Below, piece by piece: positions 1 through 13,630 of a stretch of DNA of 64,000 bases. A program made the translations under genes and the position numbers. Every line of letters begins with the position of its first letter. Positions within the stretch are counted from its first letter, which is position 1. Origin of the DNA: Dietzia timorensis (lineage in GTDB: Bacteria > Actinomycetota > Actinomycetes > Mycobacteriales > Mycobacteriaceae); assembly GCF_001659785.1 (NCBI RefSeq), contig NZ_CP015961.1:1612001-1676000 (forward strand). The letters run 5' to 3'. The notes beneath the pieces are model-generated. The model worked only from the letters and a program-made list of their open reading frames with translations, had not been told where the DNA came from and made no database searches.

Positions 1-368
1 CTTTTTCAAGATCGTTCTTGAATTTATTGGCCATACCATCTGACGCCGTGTGGTGTTGGTGGTGGTTTCACGCGTGCTCATCGCGTGGCCCTTTGTGGTG
101 GCCTTGGGTGGAACACTTATCACGTAACACGGTTCGTTTCGTGTGTCGCGTTGAGGAACGCGTACACAGTGATCGGTTGTGTGCATGGATGCGCTGTTGG
201 GTGTCTGAGACACCACCTGCATGAATGGCCCTTTTGTGGGTGTTTGTGTGGTTTGTCTCGTTGGCATCATTGATTCAGCCTGCGCTGGTGGCGTGGGTGT
301 TGGTTGGTGGTGTTGTGGTGTTTGAGAACTGTACAGTGGACGCGAGTATCTTTCTTTATTGTGTGTTT
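1..368 (+). other. 16S-23S internal transcribed spacer (3' part)
   Basis: This is the spacer upstream of the 23S gene; the 16S gene itself lies before the window. It is rich in TG and shows no tRNA cloverleaf, so the visible part carries no spacer tRNA. Its last 60 bases contain the 5' arm of the 23S processing stalk, described separately. Short open frames here are not credible genes. I see no other feature in it. Confidence 0.8.
309..350 (+). promoter_or_regulatory. 5' arm of the pre-23S RNase III processing stalk
   Basis: This stretch is nearly the reverse complement of 3484-3527, just after the 23S gene (core GACAGTGGACGCG-like on one side, CGCGTCCACTGT on the other). The two would pair in the precursor and bring the ends of 23S rRNA together for RNase III cleavage. 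The pairing is read directly from the sequence; the role is inferred from rRNA operons in general. Confidence 0.75.
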
Positions 369-3468
<3,100 letters not shown>

Positions 3469-3483
3469 AAGTAACTTGTAATT

Positions 3484-3527
3484 GATACACGCGTCCACTG
3501 TGCAGTATCTGAAACACCACACCACAC
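3484..3527 (+). promoter_or_regulatory. 3' arm of the pre-23S processing stalk
   Basis: Complementary to 309-350 upstream of the 23S gene over about 40 bases with few mismatches. It would form the long precursor helix cut by RNase III. Confidence 0.75.
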
Positions 3528-3560
3528 ATGGTTTGCGTGTGTGGCTGCCTGTTTCACCGT

Positions 3561-3679
3561 GTTTCGGTGGCTATAGCGGCAGGGAAACGCCCGGTCCCAT
3601 TCCGAACCCGGAAGCTAAGCCTGCCAGCGCCCATGGTACTGCAACCGAGAGGTTGTGGGAGAGTAGGACACCGCCGAAC
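3561..3679 (+). rRNA. rrf: 5S ribosomal RNA
   Basis: About 119 nt. It contains the conserved 5S segments CCCGGTCCCATTCCGAACCC and GGAGAGTAGGACACCGCC. The ends pair (GTTTCGGTGGC with ACCGCCGAAC) to form helix I. It lies about 90 bases after 23S in the usual 16S-23S-5S order and is followed directly by a terminator. Confidence 0.95.
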
Positions 3680-3690
3680 TAAAATTGATT

Positions 3691-3738
3691 ACCTGGTTCC
3701 CGACCGCTTATTATGCGGTTCGGGAACCAGGTTTTTTC
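3691..3738 (+). terminator. rRNA operon intrinsic terminator
   Basis: ACCTGGTTCCCGA-CCGC pairs with GCGGTTCGGGAACCAGGT around a short AT-rich loop, followed by TTTTTT and, a few bases on, a second T-run. A textbook rho-independent terminator 11 bases after 5S. Confidence 0.95.
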
Positions 3739-3865
3739 ATGCTTTTTTATAGCGCCATGCGCCTCGTTCCCACTACTAAGAGATAGACTCAAGCCGTCGC
3801 TTTGAACTTCATAGGGGTCGTAGTTCGGCGCGCGCACGTATCGCGAAAAAGGGAGAGAAGCCCGA

Positions 3866-4858
3866 GTGAATAATTCCGGAAATGAAGGCTCGCACCGAGC
3901 GCCACGAAGCGACAGCGACGTGCCCAGGCGGGGCGACCGTAATCGAAACAACTCTTCTTTTGGCGAAAGTCGCGGCAGGAACTACCGATCCACCACGTCT
4001 TCGGACGATGGTCCCCGCCGACATGCTTCCGATCGGAATTGGACGACCGAGCGCCGGCAAGGCCGCGCCAAAGGTGCATACACCGGCGGACGCAATGATC
4101 GCCGAGGAGAACGCCGCGGGCGTCCAGATGATCGTCGACAGGGCGGACCAAGGGACCGGCGCCCGGCAGAGTCGGATCGGGCTCCCTCTCAGAATCGCGT
4201 CGACGCTCCAGAGATTCCGGAGGACATCACCCCGCAGGACCTTGAGCCCGAGATTCGCCGCGATCTACGCACGCTGAACAAGGAGAACGCGGACGCCGTA
4301 GCACGTCACCTCGTGGCCGCGATGTGGGCACTTGAAGAAAACCCGCAACTGGCACTGCGACACGGACGTGCGGCCAAGGCACGTGCCGGTCGCATCGGCG
4401 TCGTGCGCGAAATGTTAGGCGTCATTGCCTATAGTTGCGGCGAATGGGCGGAGACTCTTTCGGAGCTGAGAGCTGCACGCCGTCTCCAGGGAGGCCCCGG
4501 CCTCCTGTCGCTTATGGCCGATGCCGAGCGAGGTCTAGGACGTCCGGAACGCGCAATCGAACTTGCACGCAGCGAAGAATCACAGCAACTTGATAGTTCG
4601 GACCTCGTCGAGCTCAAGATCGTGGAGGCCGGTGCAAGGCTGGATCTCGAGCAGATCGACGCTGCTCTCGTGACCCTCGAGGATGCCGGACTCTCCAAGA
4701 ACGGGAAGGGAGAACAAGCCGCACGCTTGGCGTATGCCTACGCCGACGTCCTGGCTGCAGCGGAGCGAACCGGTGAAGCACGCGCATGGTTCGAATCCTC
4801 GTTGGCAGCCGATGAAGAGGCTACGGACGCTCAATTCCGGCTCGACAAACTCGCCTAG
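3866..4858 (+). CDS. Tetratricopeptide-like protein with a basic disordered N-terminus (Rv1691-like)
   Basis: 330 aa. Residues 1 to about 115 are low-complexity, rich in Arg, Asp, Ser and Gly, and probably disordered and nucleic-acid binding. The remainder is an Ala/Leu/Glu-rich helical region resembling TPR repeats (for example ARRLQGGPGLLSLMADAERG). It is the first gene of the conserved block that continues with the HAD phosphatase and tlyA, the same position as Rv1691 of M. tuberculosis. The GTG start at 3866 is preceded by GGGAGAGAAG at 3851-3860. A scaffold or RNA-associated role is possible, but no function can be assigned. No catalytic motif is seen. Confidence 0.8.
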   Translation: MNNSGNEGSHRAPRSDSDVPRRGDRNRNNSSFGESRGRNYRSTTSSDDGPRRHASDRNWTTERRQGRAKGAYTGGRNDRRGERRGRPDDRRQGGPRDRRPAESDRAPSQNRVDAPEIPEDITPQDLEPEIRRDLRTLNKENADAVARHLVAAMWALEENPQLALRHGRAAKARAGRIGVVREMLGVIAYSCGEWAETLSELRAARRLQGGPGLLSLMADAERGLGRPERAIELARSEESQQLDSSDLVELKIVEAGARLDLEQIDAALVTLEDAGLSKNGKGEQAARLAYAYADVLAAAERTGEARAWFESSLAADEEATDAQFRLDKLA

Positions 4859-4886
4859 GGGTTCCCCGTATCGGGAAAGGAAGTAT

Positions 4887-5765
4887 GTGCAGGTGAATGC
4901 CCAACCGCAGAACGCCGCTCGAGCAGTCGACGAGGCGATTGTATCGGCAGATTCCGGTCCACTTCACTCGTCTTACGACGGTTTACTGTTCGACCTCGAC
5001 GGCACGCTCATTCGCGGAGCGAGTGCGGTTCCTGGCGCGCCTGAAGCTCTCGCCTCTCTCGACCTGCCGGTGTCGTTCGTGACCAATAACGCGAGCAAGG
5101 CGCCCGCTGACGTCGCCCAATTGCTTTGCTCGCTGGGGTTTTCCGCCGCGACCGATCAGGTCATGACGAGCTCCCAAGCGGCTGTGGCAATTGCTGAAGA
5201 ATCTTTGGCGGAGGGCACGAAGGCCCTAGTGGTCGGTGCGCCTGCGTTCGCAGAGCTTGTTCGTGAGGCCGGCTTCGAAGTTGTCTCCAATGCCGACGAG
5301 GAGCCTGAAGTTGTATTCCAGGGTCTGAGCAAGGAGCTGACATGGGCTGAACTCGCCGAAGGGGCACTCGCGATCCGAGCAGGAGCCAGGTGGATAGCGT
5401 CCAACACCGACACCACGTTGCCCACGGAGCGGGGCCTTCTTCCCGGGAATGGCGCCTTCGTCAAGGCGATGGAAGTGACCACGGGGCAGCAACCAGAGGT
5501 CGCAGGGAAGCCCGGCGCCGAGATCCTGCGTCGAGCCGCAAGCGCGATCGGGTCGAAACGTCCACTCGTGATCGGAGATCGCCTCGATACAGATATCGCG
5601 GGAGCGTGCGCGGCGCAAATGGACTCACTGTTGGTGCTGACCGGTGTCTCCACCGAAGCCGAGGCGCATCGCGCGGACGCCGGTTCCCGGCCGACCTTCG
5701 TCGCGCCCGGGCTTGAGGCCCTGTCCCTTCCGCTCTCCACAACCGAGGGAGATGTTCATACGTGA
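4887..5765 (+). CDS. HAD-superfamily (NagD-type, class IIA) sugar-phosphate phosphatase
   Basis: 292 aa. HAD motif I is FDLDGTLIRG near residues 33-42 (nucleophile Asp and acid Asp two residues on). Motif II is FVTNNAS. A C-terminal VIGDRLDTDIAGA supplies the Mg-binding acids. The spacing with a large cap between motifs II and III is that of the NagD/4-nitrophenylphosphatase subfamily, which dephosphorylates small phosphate esters in the cytoplasm. The substrate cannot be read from sequence. Start chosen at GTG 4887 because AAAGGA lies 5 bases upstream; a GTG at 4893 is a less likely alternative. The stop overlaps the next start by 4 bases. Confidence 0.88.
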   Translation: MQVNAQPQNAARAVDEAIVSADSGPLHSSYDGLLFDLDGTLIRGASAVPGAPEALASLDLPVSFVTNNASKAPADVAQLLCSLGFSAATDQVMTSSQAAVAIAEESLAEGTKALVVGAPAFAELVREAGFEVVSNADEEPEVVFQGLSKELTWAELAEGALAIRAGARWIASNTDTTLPTERGLLPGNGAFVKAMEVTTGQQPEVAGKPGAEILRRAASAIGSKRPLVIGDRLDTDIAGACAAQMDSLLVLTGVSTEAEAHRADAGSRPTFVAPGLEALSLPLSTTEGDVHT

Positions 5766-6073
5766 AGTCCGAAACCGATTCAGCGGATGCCAACCGCCCC
5801 GACCCGGGCGCAATGCCGGGATCGGGAATCGATCTAGCCAGGTTGCGTGAGCATGTCGAGAATCTCCTCGATCAAGCCGTGACAGACGGGGTACTTGTCA
5901 CGGTGGAATCGCCTGCCTCCACAGAGCGTGAAGATGCCGACGTGGCCGACTCCAGTGGTGAGTCCCACGAAGAGGAACTCGTGGAAGTTACCGCAGATCA
6001 GCTCGACGCACTGAACGCCGCGCACGATGCCCTCGCGGACGCGCTCGCCTCACTCGACTCGGGACGGAAGTAG
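5762..6073 (+). CDS. Small acidic conserved protein (Rv1693 position), unknown function
   Basis: 103 aa, strongly acidic. The start GTG overlaps the phosphatase stop (GTGA at 5762-5765), so translation is probably coupled. Residues 1-20 are polar and disordered. One amphipathic helix (LARLREHVENLLDQAV) and a C-terminal helix (TADQLDALNAAHDALADALAS) flank an acidic linker. It sits between the phosphatase and tlyA, as Rv1693 does in M. tuberculosis. I recognise no enzymatic motif. Confidence 0.75.
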   Translation: MKSETDSADANRPDPGAMPGSGIDLARLREHVENLLDQAVTDGVLVTVESPASTEREDADVADSSGESHEEELVEVTADQLDALNAAHDALADALASLDSGRK

Positions 6074-6082
6074 GGCGGACAC

Positions 6083-6949
6083 GTGGCTCGTCCCAGCAGA
6101 ATGAGGCTCGACTCCGAACTTGTTCGGAGGAAGATCGTCGACTCCCGAGAGCGCGCAAGGCAACTCATCGCCGAGGGCGCAGTCGTCGTGGCCGGGGTCC
6201 GGGCGGAAAAGCCGGCTACCCAGGTAGCGCCCGACGCGTCGATCGCGATTCGCGAGAATACCCAACAGTGGGCTTCGCGAGGGGCGCACAAGCTCTTCGG
6301 CGCCCTAGACGAATTCGGCAAGAACGTGAGCGAAAACCTCGTACCAATAGAAGGCGCGCGGTGCCTGGATGCGGGGGCGTCTACGGGCGGGTTCACCGAC
6401 GTTCTGCTCAAGCGTGGCGCAAAACAGGTCGTCGCCGCCGATGTGGGATACGGCCAACTCGTGTGGCGTATCCAAAACGACCCACGGGTCGAGGTGTTCG
6501 ACAAGACCAACGTGCGCACGTTGAGCCCGGAGCTCATAGGAGGCCCCGTCGATCTCGTCGTTTCCGACCTTTCGTTCATTTCTTTGACGCTCGTCATGGC
6601 GGCCCTGGCGGATTGCACGCGGCCCGGCGGTGACATTCTGCCCATGATCAAGCCACAGTTCGAAGTGGGCAAGGACCGACTGGGGAGCGGCGGCGTCGTC
6701 CGATCGGACGAGCTTCGGGCCGCCGCCGTGGAACATGTCGCCCGGTACAGCGAAGCCCTTGGGCTGGTCGTGAAGGGATGCACCGCGAGCCCGCTTCCCG
6801 GTCCAAGTGGAAATGTCGAGTACTTTCTCTGGCTCCATCGGCCGGTCGAACTCGAAACAATTACTGTGGTACCGGCGCCCCACGAAATGCCCTCGCCCCT
6901 GCCTACTCCGAGGGAACTGATTTCCCGCGCCGTGACGGAAGGACCCTAG
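6083..6949 (+). CDS. tlyA: TlyA 16S/23S rRNA (cytidine-2'-O)-methyltransferase
   Basis: 288 aa, the normal TlyA length. An N-terminal S4 RNA-binding domain ([20 protein letters not shown]) precedes a Rossmann-type SAM methyltransferase. The SAM loop is [15 protein letters not shown]. KxxKxE-like catalytic elements follow ([13 protein letters not shown], where Lys and Glu are the expected 2'-O-methyltransferase residues). TlyA modifies C1409 of 16S and C1920 of 23S rRNA; in mycobacteria its loss gives capreomycin resistance. The GTG start at 6083 lies 10 bases after the previous stop. Its position just before nadK and recN matches Rv1694. Confidence 0.96.
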   Translation: MARPSRMRLDSELVRRKIVDSRERARQLIAEGAVVVAGVRAEKPATQVAPDASIAIRENTQQWASRGAHKLFGALDEFGKNVSENLVPIEGARCLDAGASTGGFTDVLLKRGAKQVVAADVGYGQLVWRIQNDPRVEVFDKTNVRTLSPELIGGPVDLVVSDLSFISLTLVMAALADCTRPGGDILPMIKPQFEVGKDRLGSGGVVRSDELRAAAVEHVARYSEALGLVVKGCTASPLPGPSGNVEYFLWLHRPVELETITVVPAPHEMPSPLPTPRELISRAVTEGP

Positions 6950-6980
6950 CCACGATGAGCACGACAATGGAACGAACGCC

Positions 6981-7994
6981 GTGACGACGCACAGCGAAAC
7001 GGACAGCTCGCCGTCAGAACAGCGCCGGATCCTGGTGGAGGCGAACATCACAAGAGAAGCTAGCGCGGCCGCCGTCAACCACGTAGTCGAAGAGTGCGTG
7101 CGGCAGAACGTCGTCGTGAGAATGGTCGAGGCGACGGTGCTGGCTTTGCACGGGGCGAAGATCACCCAGCGCCCGGCGCCGGGAGTGTCGGTGGGGGATG
7201 CGGGGTCCGCGATTCTCGACGGACACGAAATCGAGATCGTCGGGTCGACGCTTGCGGCGGCCGAGGGGTGCGAGTTGGTGCTCGTGCTCGGCGGCGACGG
7301 CACGTTTCTTCGCGCGTCGGAATACGCGCGGGCGGCAAATGTGCCGGTGCTCGGCGTCAACCTCGGCCATGTCGGTTTCCTTGCCGAATCCGAGGTCGCT
7401 TCGCTGCCGGCGGTCGTGCGCCAGATCGTCGATCGTGACTACCACGTGGTCAACCGGATGACGGTCGAGGCGACCGTCTATCTCGGGGCGGATCTGATCG
7501 GCACCAATTGGGCGCTCAACGAGGTGAGCATCGAGAAAATCGAGCGTCAGGGCGTGCTCGAGGCGACCGTGGAGGTTGATGGGCGGCCTGTGAGTGACTA
7601 CGGCTGCGACGGGGTGATGGTCTCCACGCCCACGGGATCGACCGCATACGCATTCAGTGCAGGTGGTCCGATCGTCTGGCCGGAACTCGACGCGATGATG
7701 GTCGTGCCCAACAACGCCCACGCCCTGTTCGCCCGGCCGCTGGTCGTGTCCCCGTCGAGCCACGTGGCCGTCGAGATTGGCACGAAATCCCAGCGCTGCC
7801 TCGCCTCGTTCGACGGACGCCGCTCGCTGTCGGTGCCCGAGGGGGCGAGAGTGGAAGTTGCGGCGGGGTCCCGCGACGTCAAGTGGGTGCGGCTCGACGA
7901 CGAACCCTTCACCGACCGCTTGGTGAGCAAGTTCCAGTTGCCCGTGACCGGCTGGCGCGGGCGGACGGATACCCCGCGTCCCCCGGGACTCTAA
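6981..7994 (+). CDS. nadK: NAD kinase
   Basis: 337 aa. Phosphorylates NAD to NADP. Diagnostic motifs are GGDGTFLRA (residues about 99-107) and [16 protein letters not shown] (about 208-223). The C-terminal beta-sandwich is present. The GTG start gives [10 protein letters not shown], a disordered 12-residue lead. A short gap of 31 bases separates it from tlyA, and recN starts 13 bases after its stop, so tlyA-nadK-recN is likely one transcript, as in mycobacteria. Confidence 0.97.
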   Translation: MTTHSETDSSPSEQRRILVEANITREASAAAVNHVVEECVRQNVVVRMVEATVLALHGAKITQRPAPGVSVGDAGSAILDGHEIEIVGSTLAAAEGCELVLVLGGDGTFLRASEYARAANVPVLGVNLGHVGFLAESEVASLPAVVRQIVDRDYHVVNRMTVEATVYLGADLIGTNWALNEVSIEKIERQGVLEATVEVDGRPVSDYGCDGVMVSTPTGSTAYAFSAGGPIVWPELDAMMVVPNNAHALFARPLVVSPSSHVAVEIGTKSQRCLASFDGRRSLSVPEGARVEVAAGSRDVKWVRLDDEPFTDRLVSKFQLPVTGWRGRTDTPRPPGL

Positions 7995-8007
7995 TAGTCT
8001 GGAACGC

Positions 8008-9735
8008 GTGCTCACAGAACTTTCGATCAGCGGACTAGGCGTCATCGACCGCGCCGTTGCCGAATTCTCTCCGGGGCTTTCGGTACTCACCGGCGAAACC
8101 GGCGCAGGAAAAACGATGGTGGTCACCGGGTTGCGGCTGCTCACAGGTTCCCGCGCGGACGCCTCCAGGGTGCGTAAGGGGGCAGATCGCGCGTTCGTCG
8201 AGGGACGTTTCGTGCTTGCTGACGTCGCCGGAGGAGACCGCGAGGCGGCCGCGGCCGTTGTCGACGAAATCGACGGCGAGACCGACGATGATGGCTCGGT
8301 GATCGCCTCGCGCCGCGTGTCGCAGGACGGGCGATCCCGCGGATATTTGGCCGGACGCTCGGTGCCGGTGGGAACTCTCGGTCGATTTTGCAGCCCGCTG
8401 CTCGCCGTCCACGGCCAAAATGACCAGCTGCGGCTGCTGCAGCCGGAGAAACAACGCGACGCCGTGGACACCTACGGCGGGACGGGGACCGAGAAGGCGC
8501 TGAAGAAGTACCGCTCGGTGTACGCCGAGTGGAAGGCCGCCGAAAAGGACCTCGCGCGCCGCAACGCCTCGGCGCGCGAAATGGCGCAGGAAGCCGACAT
8601 GTTGCGCATGGGTCTCGGGGAGATCGAGGACCTCGACCCGCAGCCCGGCGAGGACGCCGACCTCGATACGCAGATACGAAGACTCACCGACTCCGAGGAA
8701 TTGCGTCTCGCCGCGTCAAGTGCGCACACCGCTCTCACTGAGGGCGACGAGGCCGCGTCGGTCCCTGCCATTGGTTCCCAGCTCGACCAGTTGTCGATGG
8801 CGCTGCGGGCGACAGAGGACCCCGAGTTGATCTCGTTGTCCGAGCAGATGGCCGAGGCCGTAGTGACACTTTCGGACGTGGGTAACGAGCTCGGCGGATT
8901 CCTGTCGCAGCTCGACGTGGACGCGGACTCGCTCGAGAATGCGCTGGCCCGACGTCATGCCTTGAAGGGGTTGACGCGCAAGTACGGCGAGGACATCGAC
9001 GGCGTGTTGGCGTGGGCGGACTCGGTGCGGAGCAAGCTCGACGGACTCGACACCTCCGACGAGGCGATGAATGCGCTCAAGGGCGAGGTGAAGAGGCTGC
9101 GGGAAGAGATCGTCGCCGCCGGGCGCGAGCTGACCGCTGCCCGGAAGAAGGCCGCGACGAAACTGGCGAAAGCCGTGAGCGGAGAGCTTGCCGAGCTGTC
9201 GATGGGCGGGGCGAAGCTCGAGGTCCGGGTGGAACCCGCCAGCTCGGGACCCGAGATCGGCGGAGTCGTGCCGACCGAGATGGGACTGGATTCGGTGCGG
9301 ATGCTGCTCTCCGGCGCCGCGGGTGCCGTCCCACTGGAAAAGGGCGCCTCCGGCGGTGAGCTCTCGCGCGTGATGCTCGCGCTCGAGGTGGTGCTCGCGG
9401 GCAACACCTCCGGCGGCACGCTCGTATTCGACGAGGTCGACGCGGGCGTCGGCGGCAAGGCCGCGCTGTCGATCGGGAAGCGACTCGCGATGCTCGCCGA
9501 GAATCACCAAGTCCTCGCCGTCACGCACTTGGCGCAGGTCGCGGCATTCGCCGATACCCACCTCGTGGTGCGAAAGAGCTCGGGAGCGTCGTCGATCATT
9601 TCCGGAGTCGAGGCTGTCGAGGGGGAAGAGCGCGTACGCGAGCTCGCGCGCATGCTCGCCGGGATGGACGATTCGGATTCGGGCCTGGCACATGCGAAGG
9701 ACCTGCTGGACAAGGCGCAGGCGGACAGCCGGTGA
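8008..9735 (+). CDS. recN: DNA repair protein RecN
   Basis: 575 aa, SMC-like ATPase of double-strand-break repair. Walker A is GETGAGKT (residues about 29-36). The ABC signature is GASGGELSRVMLALE (near 450) and Walker B is LVFDEVDAGVGG (near 472). The long central region is coiled-coil. The C-terminal VTHLAQVAAFADTH is the usual H-loop. The GTG start at 8008 lies 13 bases after nadK. Confidence 0.97.
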   Translation: MLTELSISGLGVIDRAVAEFSPGLSVLTGETGAGKTMVVTGLRLLTGSRADASRVRKGADRAFVEGRFVLADVAGGDREAAAAVVDEIDGETDDDGSVIASRRVSQDGRSRGYLAGRSVPVGTLGRFCSPLLAVHGQNDQLRLLQPEKQRDAVDTYGGTGTEKALKKYRSVYAEWKAAEKDLARRNASAREMAQEADMLRMGLGEIEDLDPQPGEDADLDTQIRRLTDSEELRLAASSAHTALTEGDEAASVPAIGSQLDQLSMALRATEDPELISLSEQMAEAVVTLSDVGNELGGFLSQLDVDADSLENALARRHALKGLTRKYGEDIDGVLAWADSVRSKLDGLDTSDEAMNALKGEVKRLREEIVAAGRELTAARKKAATKLAKAVSGELAELSMGGAKLEVRVEPASSGPEIGGVVPTEMGLDSVRMLLSGAAGAVPLEKGASGGELSRVMLALEVVLAGNTSGGTLVFDEVDAGVGGKAALSIGKRLAMLAENHQVLAVTHLAQVAAFADTHLVVRKSSGASSIISGVEAVEGEERVRELARMLAGMDDSDSGLAHAKDLLDKAQADSR

Positions 9736-9896
9736 GCCCTGCCGGGCGTAAATCACCTGAGTCACAATGATCACCGCTCATCACTGGCGCACATCGACGC
9801 CTCGAATGACACGTGTGTAATTTTTGTAGCGTACAACCTCATGCGACACGGCGAGTCGCGTAAGTGTAAACCTTTACTTCAGGCATAGTCATTGGC
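9736..9896. other. Intergenic gap recN-steA
   Basis: 161 bases without a gene. It probably contains the steA promoter. CATAGT at 9883-9888 is a possible -10 only about 9 bases before the ATG, which would give a leaderless message; no Shine-Dalgarno is seen before ATG 9897. An inverted repeat TTGTA-GCG-TACAA lies near 9826. No terminator-quality hairpin with a T-run is apparent after recN. Confidence 0.45.
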
Positions 9897-11072
9897 ATGA
9901 AGATGTCAGGGCTCCTCTCTCGCCGTAATCCAGAACTCACCGGTGTCGCAGGTACCGCGCGTGTTCCCCGCAAGGGTGACGTGCTGCCGCGGCGCATGTC
10001 CGAAAAGGACATCGTTTTCGTCTCACTCGACGAGCTCTCCGCAGACGACGCGACGGCAATCGTGGACGCTTCGCCCGCCTACGTCGTCAACGTCGCCAAG
10101 TCCGCCGCGCGCACCCCACGCGCCGCATACCGCATTCTCGCGAGCGCCGGCGTGCCCGTGCTTTCCGGCGTGAACGCGGATGAAATCGTTCGTCTGGGGG
10201 ACGGCGACAAGGTCCGGATCGACGAGGGCTCGTTGTGGCTCGGCGAGCACGAACTCGCCGCCGGCCTCGATTCCGACGCCTCGGCGCTCATGGACTCCAA
10301 CGCCGACGCCGAAACGGCGCTCGTGGACTCGGCGCTGTCGCACTACGCCGACGCCGTCGAGTTCCTTCACGTCGAGCACTCGCTGCTGCTGGACGGCGAG
10401 GGCATGCCCCAGCTGCGCGTCGATTTCGCCGATCAGCATGTGGTCATCGTCTCCGACGGCCCCGGCTCGGCGAAGGAACTCTCGGACCTCAAGCCATTCA
10501 TCCGCGAGTACCGCCCGATCATGATCGGTGTCGACGCCGGCGCCAACGTGCTCCGTGAGGCCGGCATTCGCGCCGATATCGTCGTCGGAGACGCGCGCGT
10601 GATGAACGACAATGTGCTTCGCGATGCCGGTGAGATCGTGCTTGCCGCCGACCGCGACGGACAGTGCCCGAGCATCGAGCGCATCACCTCGCTCGAAGTT
10701 GGTGCGATGACCTTCCCCGCGGCGGCTCCCGCGCGCGATCTCGCGGTGCTCCTCGCGCACCACGGCGATGCCGCGATGATTGTGACGGCAGGAGAGACCG
10801 ATGGGCTCGCCGAGCAGTACGCCGAGAACGGGATGTCCCCGTCGACCTCGGTGGTGAACATGGTCGTGCGCGACAAGCTCGTTCCCGCGCATGCATGCTC
10901 GAGTCTGTACCGCAGCCGTGGGGGCGCGCTCGTGCTCGCCATGCTGGTGCTCGTCGTCCTCGCGGTAGTGGCCGCGGCACTGATCTACCAGGATCAGACC
11001 ACCGCCGTCATTTCCTGGTTGGTGGAGCAGTGGAACACCTTCGCGATGTGGGTACAAGGGCTGTTCCAGTAA
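9897..11072 (+). CDS. steA: SteA, septum-formation protein with thiamine-pyrophosphokinase-like fold
   Basis: 391 aa. A soluble cytoplasmic part is followed by one C-terminal transmembrane segment (GGALVLAMLVLVVLAVVAAA, about 340-360) and a short amphipathic tail. The central IGVDAGANVLREAGIRADIVVGDA is the thiamine-pyrophosphokinase-like fold seen in SteA/Rv1697 proteins. In C. glutamicum SteA acts with SteB to recruit the RipA peptidoglycan hydrolase and organise septum splitting. Start ATG 9897; an ATG at 9903 is also possible. It lies between recN and pyrG as expected, but the usual downstream partner steB is missing. Confidence 0.9.
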   Translation: MKMSGLLSRRNPELTGVAGTARVPRKGDVLPRRMSEKDIVFVSLDELSADDATAIVDASPAYVVNVAKSAARTPRAAYRILASAGVPVLSGVNADEIVRLGDGDKVRIDEGSLWLGEHELAAGLDSDASALMDSNADAETALVDSALSHYADAVEFLHVEHSLLLDGEGMPQLRVDFADQHVVIVSDGPGSAKELSDLKPFIREYRPIMIGVDAGANVLREAGIRADIVVGDARVMNDNVLRDAGEIVLAADRDGQCPSIERITSLEVGAMTFPAAAPARDLAVLLAHHGDAAMIVTAGETDGLAEQYAENGMSPSTSVVNMVVRDKLVPAHACSSLYRSRGGALVLAMLVLVVLAVVAAALIYQDQTTAVISWLVEQWNTFAMWVQGLFQ

Positions 11073-11126
11073 GTCCGTAGAGTCGGGTGGAGCGAAGCGG
11101 AGCCCCTACGGCGAGAGATGAATCCG

Positions 11127-11170
11127 ACGCGCCGCCCGTTGCTTCGTTTGAGAAGCGGCGGGCGGCGCGT
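11127..11170 (+). terminator. Perfect 19-bp hairpin between steA and pyrG (U-less terminator candidate)
   Basis: Arms 11127-11145 and 11152-11170 pair over 19 bp (17 Watson-Crick, two G-U) around a 6-base loop GTTTGA. No T-run follows. Instead TATTCT at 11173-11178 could be a -10 for pyrG. A smaller hairpin (CCGTAG/CTACGG, 11075-11111) precedes it. Either a U-less actinobacterial terminator for steA or a structured pyrG leader. Confidence 0.6.
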
Positions 11171-11237
11171 GATATTCTGAAGCCCCGTGGGAAGCACGTC
11201 CGAAGACGCCGGCTCGGCCGGCCGCCTGAATGCCTAG

Positions 11238-13013
<1,776 letters not shown>

Positions 13014-13030
13014 GCAGGGGATCGCTGCCC

Positions 13031-13591
13031 ATGGATGGTTCTGATGATCGGACCTACGAGGTTACCGATTCCGAGCGTGCCTACGACGGAGTCGTCGCTT
13101 CCGTGCGCATGGATACCGTGGTGATGCCCGGCGGCGAGACCGCCACACGCGAGGTTGTCGAGCATATGGGCGGCGTGGGCATCGTCGCCGTGAACGCAGC
13201 GGGCGAGGTGTGCCTCATCCGCCAGTATCGACACCCCATGGGTGAGCGGCTGTGGGAGGTACCTGCGGGTCTTCGTGACGTCGCCGGTGAGGCTCCGCAA
13301 GAGACAGCCTCGCGCGAGCTCGAGGAAGAGGCGAGCCTGCGGGCGGGGCGCCTTGATCGTCTCGTCACCCTCGCGACGAGCCCCGGCTTCTCTACAGAAG
13401 TCGTGCACGTGTTTCTTGCGACCGATCTCTCAGACACTCCGAAACAGACTCGAGAGCACGAGGAATCGGAGATCGAGATCGACTGGGTAGCTCTCTCGAC
13501 AGCTGTAGAACGGGTGCTGTCCGGGCAGATCGTCAACGCGATAGCCGTGGCCGGAGTGCTGGCGGCGTCACACCGGCTCGGCATGTCCTGA
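13031..13591 (+). CDS. Nudix hydrolase, ADP-ribose pyrophosphatase type (Rv1700-like)
   Basis: 186 aa. Probably hydrolyses ADP-ribose or related nucleoside diphosphate sugars. The Nudix region starts at PAGLRDVAGE and contains RELEEEAS. Compared with the consensus it has one extra residue between the first Gly and the Glu, and Ser in place of the last Gly. The catalytic EExEE core is intact. Start ATG 13031 chosen because AGGGGA lies 9 bases upstream, right after the pyrG stop; the open frame extends further upstream into pyrG. Same position as Rv1700. Confidence 0.88.
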   Translation: MDGSDDRTYEVTDSERAYDGVVASVRMDTVVMPGGETATREVVEHMGGVGIVAVNAAGEVCLIRQYRHPMGERLWEVPAGLRDVAGEAPQETASRELEEEASLRAGRLDRLVTLATSPGFSTEVVHVFLATDLSDTPKQTREHEESEIEIDWVALSTAVERVLSGQIVNAIAVAGVLAASHRLGMS

Positions 13592-13630
13592 TATGGCCTG
13601 CGCCGCTCGCGGGGGAGGGAGGCCGGGCGA

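Noticed and set aside
7014-8471. 485-codon minus-strand frame across nadK and recN
   Set aside because: Covers two well-identified plus-strand genes; Ser/Thr/Arg-rich translation without motifs.
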